DNA of 37,624 nt from Acidobacteriota bacterium (GCA_013152895.1 JAADFN010000089.1:1-37624); one strand, 5' to 3'. Positions 14,930 to 24,547 are shown, counted from the stretch's first letter. The notes: generated by a model from the letters alone, not told the origin. Numbers and translations are program-made.

Positions 14930-17353
14930 TCAGGACCCTGCCGTCTCGTCCTCGGCGTGCTCACCGCCGGTGCCTTTTCCCGCCTTGCGCAGCAGCCGGG
15001 CCATCTCTTCGAGACGTGCCTGGCACCGGCCGTATACGCTCCCGGGCGTCCACCGGTCGCCATCCTGGTGGCCAGCGGGAACGCCGGTCAGCAGCTCGAT
15101 CCCTTCTTCCACGCTCGTGACGGACCACACGTGAAACCGCCCCTGTTCAACGGCATCGACGACCGGCCCGTTGAGCTGAAGATCCGGGACGTTCGCCACC
15201 GGAATCATGACACCCTGCGTTCCGGTCAACCCACGCGCCCGGCAGATTTCGAAGAACCCTTCGATCTTCTCGTTGACGCCGCCGATCGGTTGAATGCCGC
15301 CGTACTGGTCCACCGAGCCGGTCACCGCGACGTCCTGGCGCAGAGGAAGGCCGGAGAGCGCCGAGAGGATGGCATAGATCTCGGTCGAGGAGGCCGAGTC
15401 TCCATCGACTCCGCCGTACGACTGCTCGAACGTGATCGAGCACGCCATGCTCAACGGGACCCGGCGTGCGAAGGTTCCCCGTAAGAAGCCGGTGAGGATC
15501 GCGACGCCCTTGTCGTACGTCGGCCCCGACAGCCCTGCGCTCCGCTCGACGTTGATGATGCCCTCCTTGCCAAGGCCAATCCGCGCCGTGATCCTCGAAG
15601 GGCTCCCAAAACGATGATGGCCAAGATCGTAGACGGCCAGGCCGTTGACCTGACCGACACATGTCCCCTCCGTTGCGATCTTGACAATCCCTTGCGCGAT
15701 CCATTCGTGGGTCTTCTCCTCACTCATCCCGTGCCGGCGGCGGCGCGCTTCCACGGCGCCATGGATGTGAGCGCCGGAGACGAGTGCAGCAGCATCCTGC
15801 GACGCCCGGAACGACGCCTCCCGGTACACATCGGCGAGATCGGAGAACCGGCTCGAAAAATGCCGCCTGAAACGTCCCTGGCGAACGGCCACCTCGAGGA
15901 TCGCAGCCATGCCGCTCCGGTCCAGGGCAACGAGATCCTCTTCCTCGCCCACCTTGCGCAATACGGAGAGTATGTTCTTCGCGGCGTCCGGCTCCGGTGG
16001 CATCAACGAATCGAAATCCGCAAGAACTTTGAAGACTTTCGAGAAATCGGCATCCAGCCGGTAGAGCAGGTCATAAACCCTCCGGTCTCCGATGACGACG
16101 ACCTTGACATCGAGGGGGACCGGCGACGGCTTGAGGGTGGTGGCTCCGAGGAGGACCGATTCGGGCGACTGGATCTGGACACGCCGGTACTTCAAGGCGC
16201 GTTTGAGACTCGGCCAGACACGTCCTTCGGCCAGCATGTCGTCGGCGTTGAGGACGAGGAACCCGCCGTTCGCCCTCAACAGCGACCCCGCCCGGATATT
16301 GAGGAAGCTGACGGCGTTCTCTTTCTGTGCTGTCAAGCCACGTTCGATCGTGCCGAACAGATTGGTGTACGTCGGCTCCGTCTCGATCTCGACGGGGCGT
16401 CCCTTCGTCTCGCTATTGTCCACGACAACATTGACTCTCCAGCGAACGAACGGATCTTCACCTCCTCCATCCGTGGTGTCGTCGGGCATCAACAGATCGA
16501 TGTTCTCTTCGAGATCCGTCCGTACCCCGTCCAGGTACTCTCCCGCTCCATCATCGTTGACGGTGTCCTTCGCGCGTTGGACGACGACATCGAGCAGAGG
16601 ACAGATCACCTCTTTTCGAACCTCCTTGGCACGCTCCTGCATTTTCTCGCGAAGTCCGGTGACCTCGGCAAAGACCTCCTCCATCTCCGACATCAGCTCG
16701 TTATACCTCGAAACGAGCTCCCGGGCTTCCTCTCGAGTCACATCGCCCGCCCGAACCCGGTCTCCCAGCTTCTCGATCGGTACGGTTTCATCGTTGACTT
16801 TCGCGTAGATATCCGGACGCGTCACCGCACCGAGTTGAATCTGGACCAGCTCGAATCCAGAACCCTTCACCTTCTTCTCGAAACTCGAGATTCGATCCTC
16901 TTCCCGCTTCTTGAGATCCCCAAGCGCCTGGTCGACCCGCTTGCGAAACGCCTGGTCGTTGATGATCTCCCCCAAGCTCTCGGCCAGCTCCGCGATCATG
17001 GCGTCCATCGCACCACGAAGCCTGTTCCCGGCAGAAGCCTTGAGCGAAAGGACCTGCGGCCGCCCGGGGCTCCGGAAGTTGTAGACGTAACAGATGTCAT
17101 TTGGAGGAGCGCTATCACCCTTTTGGCTGTCAAGGAAGCGCTTGATCGTCGTCAACCGGCCCGTTCCGGACAGACCGGTCACAAAAATGTTGTACCCGAC
17201 CCCACCGATGGCAAGCCCGAAATCGATCGCCTCCACGGCACGATCCTGGCCAACGATTGACCGTGCCGGTTCGATTTCGTCGAGCGTCTTCCACGTCAGC
17301 CAGCCTTCGGGACATCTCCAGGCAAGCTCTGCAACATCAAGCTCGTGTGCCAT
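14930..17353 (-). CDS. Lon-like ATP-dependent protease (AAA_32/S16 family)
   Basis: 807 aa. An N-terminal ATPase region contains the P-loop-like GLSGTGR (60-66), where Arg stands for the usual Lys-Thr, as often seen in this branch; a long helical region rich in charged residues lies at about 130-280. The C-terminal S16 protease domain has the catalytic Ser653 in DGDSASST and Lys696 in GGVNEKIEGF. These proteins are relatives of YcbZ/LonH rather than of classical LonA: no LonA N-terminal substrate domain is present. The expected role is cytosolic protein quality control; the substrates are unknown. GGAG lies 9 nt before the ATG at 17353. It is separated from the upstream KtrB gene by about 120 bp on the same strand. 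Confidence 0.87.
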   Translation of the reverse strand: MAHELDVAELAWRCPEGWLTWKTLDEIEPARSIVGQDRAVEAIDFGLAIGGVGYNIFVTGLSGTGRLTTIKRFLDSQKGDSAPPNDICYVYNFRSPGRPQVLSLKASAGNRLRGAMDAMIAELAESLGEIINDQAFRKRVDQALGDLKKREEDRISSFEKKVKGSGFELVQIQLGAVTRPDIYAKVNDETVPIEKLGDRVRAGDVTREEARELVSRYNELMSEMEEVFAEVTGLREKMQERAKEVRKEVICPLLDVVVQRAKDTVNDDGAGEYLDGVRTDLEENIDLLMPDDTTDGGGEDPFVRWRVNVVVDNSETKGRPVEIETEPTYTNLFGTIERGLTAQKENAVSFLNIRAGSLLRANGGFLVLNADDMLAEGRVWPSLKRALKYRRVQIQSPESVLLGATTLKPSPVPLDVKVVVIGDRRVYDLLYRLDADFSKVFKVLADFDSLMPPEPDAAKNILSVLRKVGEEEDLVALDRSGMAAILEVAVRQGRFRRHFSSRFSDLADVYREASFRASQDAAALVSGAHIHGAVEARRRRHGMSEEKTHEWIAQGIVKIATEGTCVGQVNGLAVYDLGHHRFGSPSRITARIGLGKEGIINVERSAGLSGPTYDKGVAILTGFLRGTFARRVPLSMACSITFEQSYGGVDGDSASSTEIYAILSALSGLPLRQDVAVTGSVDQYGGIQPIGGVNEKIEGFFEICRARGLTGTQGVMIPVANVPDLQLNGPVVDAVEQGRFHVWSVTSVEEGIELLTGVPAGHQDGDRWTPGSVYGRCQARLEEMARLLRKAGKGTGGEHAEDETAGS

Positions 17354-17473
17354 AAACAGGCTCCTTCACGATGTGAGCCGCCCGGGATCGATGGCGTGAT
17401 ACCGGCCGGAGCTGTGAGCCATGGCCGGAACCCGTACGACGGCAGGTACGTATGCCCTCGCGGGGCGCTCTCA

Positions 17474-18820
17474 TCATCCAATCATGACGGATTCCTCCGG
17501 CTGTTGCCAGTCCCCGGTATCTTTTTGGCTGAACAATGCAAGGCCAAGCGTCAGGGGACCAACCCGGCCAAAGAACATCAGGAGCACCAGCACGAGCCTG
17601 CTTGGAACCAGGAGATGACTCGTGATTCCCGTCGAGAGCCCAACGGTGCCAAAGGCTGAGACCACTTCGAAGAGCACGCGAATAAACGTGATGTCCCCCG
17701 GCAACGCGCCCCTGAGCTCGTTTTCGAGATGCAGGATGATCAGGGTGGCGAACAGAACCATCGTCATCGCCGACAGCATCAGGGCAACCGCCGATGCCAG
17801 CGCACCCGTGGGAAGGGTCCGGTTCCAGATATTGACCCGCCGGTGTCCACGAACCCTGGAAAGGGCTCCCGCAATCAGAACGCCGAGGGTCGTCGTCTTG
17901 ACCCCGCCGCCCGTCGAACCCGGGGAAGCACCGATGAACATCAACATGATCGTGAAGAGCAACCCGGCCTGTGTAAACGTTCCATAGTCCAACGTGTTGA
18001 ACCCGGCGGTCCTCGGCGTGACCGCCTGGAAGATGATCGACGTCAGCTTTTCCTGCCATCCAAGCCCTGCAAGCGCGCCGTGCCATTCGAAGAGTGCAAC
18101 TCCGATCGAACCACTGATAATGAGACCGGCGGTTGTCACCAGGACCAGGCGGGTATGCAGCGTCAGCGGTCTCTTTCGCGGCAGCTTCCAGCGCTCGTAC
18201 AGATCGGTCAGGGGAAGAAACCCGAGCCCCCCGATCACGATCAACCCGGCGACGGTCAAGACCACGACGGCGTTGCCCCGCCACGGGATCAACGACAACG
18301 GGTGAAGCCCGAAGCCCGCGTTGCAAAACGCCGAGACCGAATGGAAAACACCCCACCCGAGCGCCTTGCTCCAACCCATTTCGTGCTTCCAGGCGGCCGC
18401 GAGGACCAGCGCCCCGGTCCCCTCAACGAGAAACGTCACGATGGTCGTCATGCGCAGGAGGGGCCAGAAATCTTCCCACGGTCCTTCCGCAAGCGTGCTC
18501 TGGACGAGCGCCCTTCCGAAAAAGGACATCTTTCTCCCAACCAAGAGGACCAGGAAGAAACCGAAGGTCAAAACCCCAAGTCCACCGAGCTGAAAGAGGC
18601 ACAGCAACGCAACTTGTCCCGCAAAGGTGTAGTCATCCGGCGAGCGAACCACGAGCCCCGTGACGCAAACCGCCGAGGTCGCCGTGAAAAGCGCCTCATG
18701 CCACGCCAGATCCCTTCCCGGTTTCGTGATGCCCGGGAGCTCGAGGGTCACCGTCCCGAGGGCGATCAACAGGGCGAACGACGTCACGAACGCCCGGGCC
18801 GGCGTCAACCAGCTTTTCAC
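17474..18820 (-). CDS. Potassium transporter membrane subunit, TrkH/KtrB family
   Basis: 448 aa, the length of KtrB. The four pseudo-repeats each show a selectivity-filter loop: TSAVCVTGLV, SAFCNAGFG, VTPRTAGFN and SAFGTVGLSTG, with hydrophobic helix pairs between. It forms the K+ channel-like pore in the inner membrane and usually needs a cytosolic RCK partner (KtrA/TrkA), which is not encoded in this window. The start GTG at 18820 overlaps the stop of the preceding MMPL gene (GTGA), so translation is probably coupled. Confidence 0.9.
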   Translation of the reverse strand: MKSWLTPARAFVTSFALLIALGTVTLELPGITKPGRDLAWHEALFTATSAVCVTGLVVRSPDDYTFAGQVALLCLFQLGGLGVLTFGFFLVLLVGRKMSFFGRALVQSTLAEGPWEDFWPLLRMTTIVTFLVEGTGALVLAAAWKHEMGWSKALGWGVFHSVSAFCNAGFGLHPLSLIPWRGNAVVVLTVAGLIVIGGLGFLPLTDLYERWKLPRKRPLTLHTRLVLVTTAGLIISGSIGVALFEWHGALAGLGWQEKLTSIIFQAVTPRTAGFNTLDYGTFTQAGLLFTIMLMFIGASPGSTGGGVKTTTLGVLIAGALSRVRGHRRVNIWNRTLPTGALASAVALMLSAMTMVLFATLIILHLENELRGALPGDITFIRVLFEVVSAFGTVGLSTGITSHLLVPSRLVLVLLMFFGRVGPLTLGLALFSQKDTGDWQQPEESVMIG

Positions 18821-21324
18821 GGGCGGGTCCTGCCGAGAAGCGCCGGGAGCAGCGTCATGCTTACCACGGCGGTCGCCAACGCCCCGAGGATGGCCACCGC
18901 TCCGACGGTACGCAACCCGGGGAAGTGGGACAGCACGAGCGAGCCAAACCCGACAACGGTCGTCAAGGCGGCCACCGCGATCGCCCGGGATGTCTCCGTC
19001 ACGGCCCGCTCATCGCCTCCGGATTCGTTCCAACGGTGCAGGAGGTGCACGCCGTAGTCGACGCCGATACCGATGATCATCGTCACGACGAACACGTTCA
19101 TCACGTTGATGGACATCCCAAGGATCGCCATGCCGCCGAGCATCCACACGATCCCGACCGACAGTGGCAGCAGCGCAAGAATCGACTGCTTGACACCTCC
19201 CAGGTCGAGCATCAGCAACACGAAAACGGCGATCAAGCCGAGGATCGAGGCCCGCGCTGCATCGCCCCAGACGATCCTCCGCAACTCCCTCGAAATGACG
19301 TTGACCCCCGACAGCACCGCGTGTCGATGCCGCGCAACGACCCTCTCGAGGGCCGGAGGCGGTTCCCTCCTCCATCGCCCCTTCGGAGCGTAACAGTAGA
19401 TCACCGTGGACACCCCTCCGGGGAATGAGGCGATGTACCGGTCCAGGACCCGCGCCAGCGGCGTGCCCGCGACGTCGCGCGCCGAGATTGGCCGCCGCAC
19501 CGAAAGGGCCGCCACGAGGTGGTCGATTCCCGCCTGGAAAGCGGCGGGGTTGAGCCCCGCGGCGGCCAGCGATGCCCGCACCTCGACCCGTAACCGGCCG
19601 AGGTCGAGATGAGCAGCCCGCAACTCGCCGATGACGGCCTCTTGATCCGACACCGAAGGGATAAGATCCGCGATCGTGTCGATCCCGGCGAGGTTCTTCC
19701 CATCGACGAGCGGCCGAAGATCCTTGAGCAGACGCCTGGCCCGGCTCAGCGCCTCGTTTTCGTTACGGCCGTCGACACGGATCATCATTGGTGTAAAACG
19801 AAGGCCGAACTTCTCCATGATCTCGTGGCGGAGAATGACCCCCGGGTTCCCGGCAGCCCTCATGTTCCGGATGTCATCGTCAAAGTGTAGTGAAAACGCC
19901 GCGATCCCCAGGATCACGGTCATGAGAAACACCACCCCCAGGGCCACGCGCGGCTTCCGGAAGCTCAGGCGGCACAGGAAGTCCGACCCGAACGAGTGCA
20001 GGTGGGGCAAGGGCGCGGCCCGCCGCGCCGGGCGGATGATGGTGAGCAGGGCCGGAAGGAGGAGGAAAACCGTCAACGCCAGCAGGAGGATGCCGGTCCC
20101 TGTCAAGAGGCCGAGGCTTGAGAGCCCTTTGAAATCGGTCACGAGGAACGCGTAGAACGTTGCAGCGGTGGTCACGGCACCGAGGAGCACGCCAACGCCC
20201 GTGTTGCGCCCCATCGCCTCGATCGCGTCCTCGTGGGTTGCGCCGTTATGTATCTCTTCCACGTACCTGCCATACAGCACGATGACAAAATCGATACCGA
20301 GGCCGATCAACAGGGCGGCGAATCCGGACGTGACCGAGTTGAGCGTGTGCAGCGCGAGACCGACAAAAATCAGGGTCAACGCCAACCCCGTCACGAGCGG
20401 AAAGAAGGCGTAGACGAGTGCCGCGGGCCTGCGGAACGCTACCAAGAAGAGCAACAGGACTCCGACGAGGGAGCTCGCCATTCCAAGGGTCATGTCGCCC
20501 TTGATCAGTTGTGCGTCATCCATCGCGATGACATACCCGCCGGTGAACTGGACCTGTGGCGGATTCCACCCCCAACCGGCCTTGCGCCAGGAGAGATCCG
20601 CTGTCTTTACCCGTCGTTGCAGCCCGCGCACCAGCATGCGGTCGAAGACGAAGTCCTGGGCCGGCCGGACGGGTTTGGCCAATATCAGGAGACAGGTTCG
20701 ATGCGGATCGATCAGGTACCCGGTTCCCGGATCGAACCGTGCCCCAAGATTTCCAAGCCGTGCCCGCTTGAGAACGCCTTGCAACAATCCAAAGGGATCT
20801 TCCGTCAGGAAATCCTTGACCACCAATCCCTGGGGCGCCGTGAGCTCCGCCCGCAGCCAGTCCGCCCTTTCCTGGAGACCCCGGGGATCAAGCCCGTTGA
20901 GAAGATGCCGGACCTTTTCCGGGCCGAGGAAAAGGGTCGCATGATCGAGGAGAGGCGCTGCCGTCGTTGCGGGATCCTGAAGCCGGTACTCGACCCAATC
21001 AATCTTGTCCCAGCTCCTGAGCTGGCCCGCCAGCGTTTCTGCGTATGCCAGCTCGGCGTTGAGATTCTTCCCGGGGTCCAGCCGGACAACGGCCAAGAGG
21101 AGGTCGATCGATCCAAACCTCTTGAGGGTCGTTTTGAACTGGCTGACAACCGCGTTGTGCCGCGGCACCAGGGACAGGATGTCCGTCACCACGTGAATGT
21201 GGAACGCGACAACGCCTGCAAGAATCCAGGCAATGAGACTTGCGGCGATAACCATCCGGGGAAAACGGAATCCGATCGTCACAAGGAAGTGCGGCAGACG
21301 CCGCGGGAGGAAACCTCTCCTCAC
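18817..21324 (-). CDS. RND-superfamily (MMPL/HpnN-like) exporter
   Basis: 835 aa with the two-fold RND plan: an N-terminal helix, a large periplasmic loop (about 45-280), a helix bundle with GLGIDFVIVLYGRYVE, a second leader helix and loop (about 480-690), and a second bundle with GIGVDYGVHLLHRW. The Asp in each bundle corresponds to the proton-relay position. Proteins like this move lipids or hydrophobic compounds across the inner membrane (hopanoids for HpnN, mycolipids for MmpL). The cargo here is unknown, but the upstream neighbour is pgsA, a phospholipid gene. The start GTG 21324 overlaps the pgsA stop (GTGA), and the end overlaps the KtrB start. Confidence 0.85.
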   Translation of the reverse strand: MRRGFLPRRLPHFLVTIGFRFPRMVIAASLIAWILAGVVAFHIHVVTDILSLVPRHNAVVSQFKTTLKRFGSIDLLLAVVRLDPGKNLNAELAYAETLAGQLRSWDKIDWVEYRLQDPATTAAPLLDHATLFLGPEKVRHLLNGLDPRGLQERADWLRAELTAPQGLVVKDFLTEDPFGLLQGVLKRARLGNLGARFDPGTGYLIDPHRTCLLILAKPVRPAQDFVFDRMLVRGLQRRVKTADLSWRKAGWGWNPPQVQFTGGYVIAMDDAQLIKGDMTLGMASSLVGVLLLFLVAFRRPAALVYAFFPLVTGLALTLIFVGLALHTLNSVTSGFAALLIGLGIDFVIVLYGRYVEEIHNGATHEDAIEAMGRNTGVGVLLGAVTTAATFYAFLVTDFKGLSSLGLLTGTGILLLALTVFLLLPALLTIIRPARRAAPLPHLHSFGSDFLCRLSFRKPRVALGVVFLMTVILGIAAFSLHFDDDIRNMRAAGNPGVILRHEIMEKFGLRFTPMMIRVDGRNENEALSRARRLLKDLRPLVDGKNLAGIDTIADLIPSVSDQEAVIGELRAAHLDLGRLRVEVRASLAAAGLNPAAFQAGIDHLVAALSVRRPISARDVAGTPLARVLDRYIASFPGGVSTVIYCYAPKGRWRREPPPALERVVARHRHAVLSGVNVISRELRRIVWGDAARASILGLIAVFVLLMLDLGGVKQSILALLPLSVGIVWMLGGMAILGMSINVMNVFVVTMIIGIGVDYGVHLLHRWNESGGDERAVTETSRAIAVAALTTVVGFGSLVLSHFPGLRTVGAVAILGALATAVVSMTLLPALLGRTRP

Positions 21325-21863
21325 GCTTCGGCCTCCGACAGGATTTCACGGTTCTGCCAGAAGTAGATCACCATCGAGATGATGCTGAGGGTCAGGGCGA
21401 TCCAGAGCGCGATCTGGCCCAAGATCATCCATGCCCCGAGCTTCTTGCCGAGAATCAGCAGAGACACCGCAACAACCTGGCTCGTGGTCTTGGATTTGCC
21501 CCACCGGTTGGCAGCAATGGCAACATGCCTGGCCATGGCGATCATCCGCAGGGCGGTCACGGCGAATTCGCGTCCCACGATGACCGTCACCATCCACGCC
21601 GGGGCAAGCCCAAGCTCAACGAGCGAGATGAACGCCGCACTCATCAAGAGCTTGTCGGCGAGCGGATCGAGGAGGGTCCCGGTAACCGTCACCTCTCCGG
21701 TCCTCCGGGCTATAATCCCATCGATCAGGTCGGTGAACGCTGCCAGGAGGAAAATTGCAAGACCCCAGAACTCCTTATCCGGAAACTCCGTCAACAGGAT
21801 CACGACGAGCAGCGGCACCATGAAGATTCGCAAGACTGTCAACGAGTTGGGTAGGTTCCACAT
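21321..21863 (-). CDS. pgsA: CDP-diacylglycerol--glycerol-3-phosphate 3-phosphatidyltransferase
   Basis: 180 aa. The CDP-alcohol phosphatidyltransferase signature D-X2-DG-X2-AR-X8-G-X3-D-X3-D is complete (D45, D48, G49, A52, R53, G62, D66, D70). The N terminus WNLPNSLTVLRI is typical of PgsA. The enzyme makes phosphatidylglycerol phosphate in the inner membrane, the committed step to phosphatidylglycerol and cardiolipin. GAGGA lies 7 nt before the ATG at 21863. It is the first gene of a coupled three-gene cluster with the MMPL exporter and KtrB. Confidence 0.92.
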   Translation of the reverse strand: MWNLPNSLTVLRIFMVPLLVVILLTEFPDKEFWGLAIFLLAAFTDLIDGIIARRTGEVTVTGTLLDPLADKLLMSAAFISLVELGLAPAWMVTVIVGREFAVTALRMIAMARHVAIAANRWGKSKTTSQVVAVSLLILGKKLGAWMILGQIALWIALTLSIISMVIYFWQNREILSEAEA

Positions 21864-22001
21864 TTCATATCCTCATAAACATTTAGCTTTTGGTCCCACG
21901 GTGTTCGCCCACCGGCCGCCGGGCACGCACGACGAAACATGCTTCCAGTTCCGCTGCCCCCAGAAGCCAAGTGATTCTAACCGTCCCGGCCCGGTTCGAC
22001 A

Positions 22002-23726
22002 ATGAGCGCCCCTCACTGTTTCTTCCATCCCTCCAGGCACGCCGAGCGTCGTTGCGACGTTTGCGGCCGATGGCTCTGCGAACGATGCCAACGCACCGCG
22101 GCCGGCCATGTGTACTGCAGCCGCCTCTGCACGGCACGGGGATTTCTCGCTCTGGCGGTTGCACGGTTCCGCAAGACCCTTCGCATGACAGTTCCCCTGC
22201 CGTGGGTGATCACGGTTTTGATGGTCCTCGCGGTCGTGCTCGTGACAGCGCTCGGAACCATCTTCATCGAGCTGGAATCGGGACGCCATGCCGTCCCACC
22301 ACCGATCGTGCTCCGTCCCACGCCCCTGCCAGCGCTCCGGGGGCATCTTGAACGCTTCGGTCACTCCTGGAAGGCCGTTGTGACCGGCCAGCCCGGTCTG
22401 ACCGTGCTCGTCTCTTCGTCGTCACGGCCGCTGGCCATGGTCACCCTCGATGCTCATGGAAAAGCGACGACGCCCACCCTCCGGCTCCGGGGCCGGTACC
22501 CATCCGTGACCCTGACCCGCGTTGGCGAAGGCGTCACCGCCGTACCGGCAACGCCGACACCGACCGCAACACCGTCTCCAACCCCAACCAGTGCGCCCAC
22601 GCCAACCCCAACGAGCACGCCGCCCCCAACTCCAACGAAAACGCCGGTGCCCTCGCCAACACCCACGCCAGTGCCCTCGCCAACACCCACGCCGATTCCC
22701 GCGCCAACGTCCACGCCAACACCAGTCCCGAGCCCGACCCCGGCCCCGCCGCCTCCGCCACGGCCCACGGGAGCCCCCGCCTCGAGGCCCGCCCCTGCGC
22801 CGGAACAACCCGGGACATGGATCGCGTGGCCCACCCCGGGACCAGTCCATCGACAGGCGCGCCAACCCGCATACGCTCCTCCGGACCTCAGCCTCGTCCG
22901 GGATGCCGGTCCGCGCATCGCCCTCACCTTCGACGGCGGTTCGACCGCCGATGGCACTGCCAGGCTGCTCGATCTCCTCCGCCGCCTTCACCTGCGGGTA
23001 ACACTGTTCCTCACGGGTGCCTTCATTCGGAACAACCCTCCCCTGGTTCGCCAGGCCGTTCTCGACGGTTTTGAAATCGGGAACCACACGTTTTCCCACC
23101 CCCACCTCACCACCTACGCTCAGAATCGGCGTCAGCGCTTGCGGGCCGGAATCACACGGCGGTGGTTCGTCCACCAGCTGACCGCGACCGAGAATCTCTT
23201 CTTCCGGACCACCGGGCACCACATGGCTCCACTCTGGCGGGCGCCTTTTGGGGAAGAGAATCGCATCTTGCGTGGTTGGGCGTTCGAAGCCGGATACCTC
23301 CACGTTCGATGGAGCTCGCTCAAAGGGGCTTCTCTCGATTCGCACGACTGGGTCGAGGACGAGCACAGCAGTCTCTATGAGAATCCCAACACCATGCTCG
23401 CGAGGCTCCTTCGCTTCCCCAGGCTCGACGGCGGCATCGTGCTGATGCACCTGGCGACGCGGCGTCACGTGCCCCCGTGGAGCGTGCTCCCGACCTTCCT
23501 CCAGGCGCTCAGGGGCCGCGGACTCCAGCCGGGAACCGTTGGAGAGCTTCTGCGGGCATCACCACGGTGGCGTCCCCTTCTTGAGAAGGTCGAGGCAAAC
23601 CACCGCGCGAGGCTTGCAGCCTCGCGAACAGCTTGGGCGGCGGGCGCTCAGTCGGACAGAGGCGGCGTCAATCCAAGAAGACGCCGGGCAGCGGCGCGCC
23701 CGCACTCCACGAGGCGATCGAACTGA
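22002..23726 (+). CDS. Membrane-anchored NodB-type polysaccharide deacetylase with N-terminal zinc finger and Pro/Thr linker
   Basis: 574 aa. Residues 6-43 hold a B-box-like Cys/His cluster (C6, H9, H13, C18, C21, C26, C29 and C39, C43), cytosolic. One membrane helix lies at about 67-90, a small extracytoplasmic region follows, then a Pro/Thr/Ser linker (about 183-250) and a NodB domain from about 305. Catalytic pieces: TFDGGS (309-314), where the second Asp of the usual TFDDG is Gly, HTFSH (362-366) giving the zinc histidines, RAPFG (413-417), and the late VLMH. The fold removes N-acetyl groups from peptidoglycan or exopolysaccharide outside the cell; the missing Asp may alter metal binding. 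No ribosome site is clear at the ATG at 22002. Its Arg-rich tail overlaps the patatin gene on the other strand by 79 bp. Confidence 0.78.
   Translation: MSAPHCFFHPSRHAERRCDVCGRWLCERCQRTAAGHVYCSRLCTARGFLALAVARFRKTLRMTVPLPWVITVLMVLAVVLVTALGTIFIELESGRHAVPPPIVLRPTPLPALRGHLERFGHSWKAVVTGQPGLTVLVSSSSRPLAMVTLDAHGKATTPTLRLRGRYPSVTLTRVGEGVTAVPATPTPTATPSPTPTSAPTPTPTSTPPPTPTKTPVPSPTPTPVPSPTPTPIPAPTSTPTPVPSPTPAPPPPPRPTGAPASRPAPAPEQPGTWIAWPTPGPVHRQARQPAYAPPDLSLVRDAGPRIALTFDGGSTADGTARLLDLLRRLHLRVTLFLTGAFIRNNPPLVRQAVLDGFEIGNHTFSHPHLTTYAQNRRQRLRAGITRRWFVHQLTATENLFFRTTGHHMAPLWRAPFGEENRILRGWAFEAGYLHVRWSSLKGASLDSHDWVEDEHSSLYENPNTMLARLLRFPRLDGGIVLMHLATRRHVPPWSVLPTFLQALRGRGLQPGTVGELLRASPRWRPLLEKVEANHRARLAASRTAWAAGAQSDRGGVNPRRRRAAARPHSTRRSN
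22647..22694 (+). repeat. 24-bp tandem duplication in the Pro/Thr linker
   Basis: GTGCCCTCGCCAACACCCAC plus GCC(A/G), two head-to-tail copies (22647-22670, 22671-22694) that differ only in the last base. Each adds eight residues of VPSPTPTP. The repeat keeps frame, so slippage would change linker length only. Confidence 0.85.
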
Positions 23727-24547
23727 CTCCAATCGGACCACAGGACGCTGCCGACCTCGGGATGAACGACGATGTGAGCGTCTCTCAATTGACACTCGCG
23801 AAGGAGGTTCGAGGTCATCAGCCCGGTACGCATCAGCGTTTCGAGGACGAGCTTGCCCTCGCGGTACGGGGGCAACGGCGCTGAAACATCGACCGCGACA
23901 ACGCGGCCACCGATGCTGCGCGCCGCTGCGACGGGCACCTCGGCAATCACACCGGCGTCGACGAGTGGTACCCCGTCCACATTGACCGGGGGAACCAGCC
24001 CGGGAATCGAGCTCGAAGCCTGAACGGCACGACGCAACGACCCATGATCGAGGCGAACTTCCTCACCGGTCACGAGGTTCGTCGCCACCGCGATGAACGG
24101 CAGCCTCAGCTCCTCGATCTTGACGTCCGGAACGAGAAAATCGATGGCACGCTGAAGCTCCTCGGCATCGACCATCGTGCTCCTATTGACCGCAAGGGAG
24201 ATGACGACCCGGTCCCGGAATCTCCGGGCGGCCTGGAGCAAGGGATGATCGGCCGAATGATCGTCATCCTCACTGCTGAAGGTAGGAACGTCTACGATGA
24301 CGCCCTCGTCGAATGCCTCCTGCCAACGGGCGAGAACCGCCTGGCTCGTTCCATACGCCAGGAACATGCCACCGATGACCGAGCCCGCGCTCGTTCCGGC
24401 AATGCCGCTGATGCGGAACCCCTCGCGTTCAAGAACTTCCAGGAAACCGATATGGGCAAAGCCTCGCGCGCCACCTCCGCCCAGCGCGAGCACCGGCGGA
24501 TGAATCGCCCACGAGAGCCGCCGCCAGAGCTTTCCGGCCGCTCTCAT
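23648..24547 (-). CDS. Patatin-like phospholipase/esterase
   Basis: 299 aa. Patatin signatures: the oxyanion loop LGGGGARGFAHIGFLEVLE, the nucleophile in GTSAGS (Ser of GXSXG), and VDAGVIAEVPV carrying the catalytic Asp (DAG for the common DGG). Bacterial members such as RssA/YchK hydrolyse lipid acyl esters; the substrate here is unknown. The start ATG 24547 overlaps the stop of the yqeB-like gene (ATGA), so it is the last gene of a coupled ridA-yqeB-patatin unit. The 3' end overlaps the convergent deacetylase by 79 bp. Confidence 0.88.
   Translation of the reverse strand: MRAAGKLWRRLSWAIHPPVLALGGGGARGFAHIGFLEVLEREGFRISGIAGTSAGSVIGGMFLAYGTSQAVLARWQEAFDEGVIVDVPTFSSEDDDHSADHPLLQAARRFRDRVVISLAVNRSTMVDAEELQRAIDFLVPDVKIEELRLPFIAVATNLVTGEEVRLDHGSLRRAVQASSSIPGLVPPVNVDGVPLVDAGVIAEVPVAAARSIGGRVVAVDVSAPLPPYREGKLVLETLMRTGLMTSNLLRECQLRDAHIVVHPEVGSVLWSDWSQFDRLVECGRAAARRLLGLTPPLSD

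Noticed and set aside
15614-17260. A 548-codon open frame on the plus strand
   Set aside because: It is antisense to the Lon-like protease, which has catalytic motifs. The long frame comes from high third-position GC. The same holds for long plus or minus frames at 1336-2103, 2665-3777, 6790-8166, 9298-10689, 17729-19057, 20233-21366 and 26503-27423.
22550-22760. Repetitive CCAACxCC tract as a CRISPR-like or satellite repeat
   Set aside because: Repeats are short, irregular and stay in frame as a Pro/Thr linker of the deacetylase.
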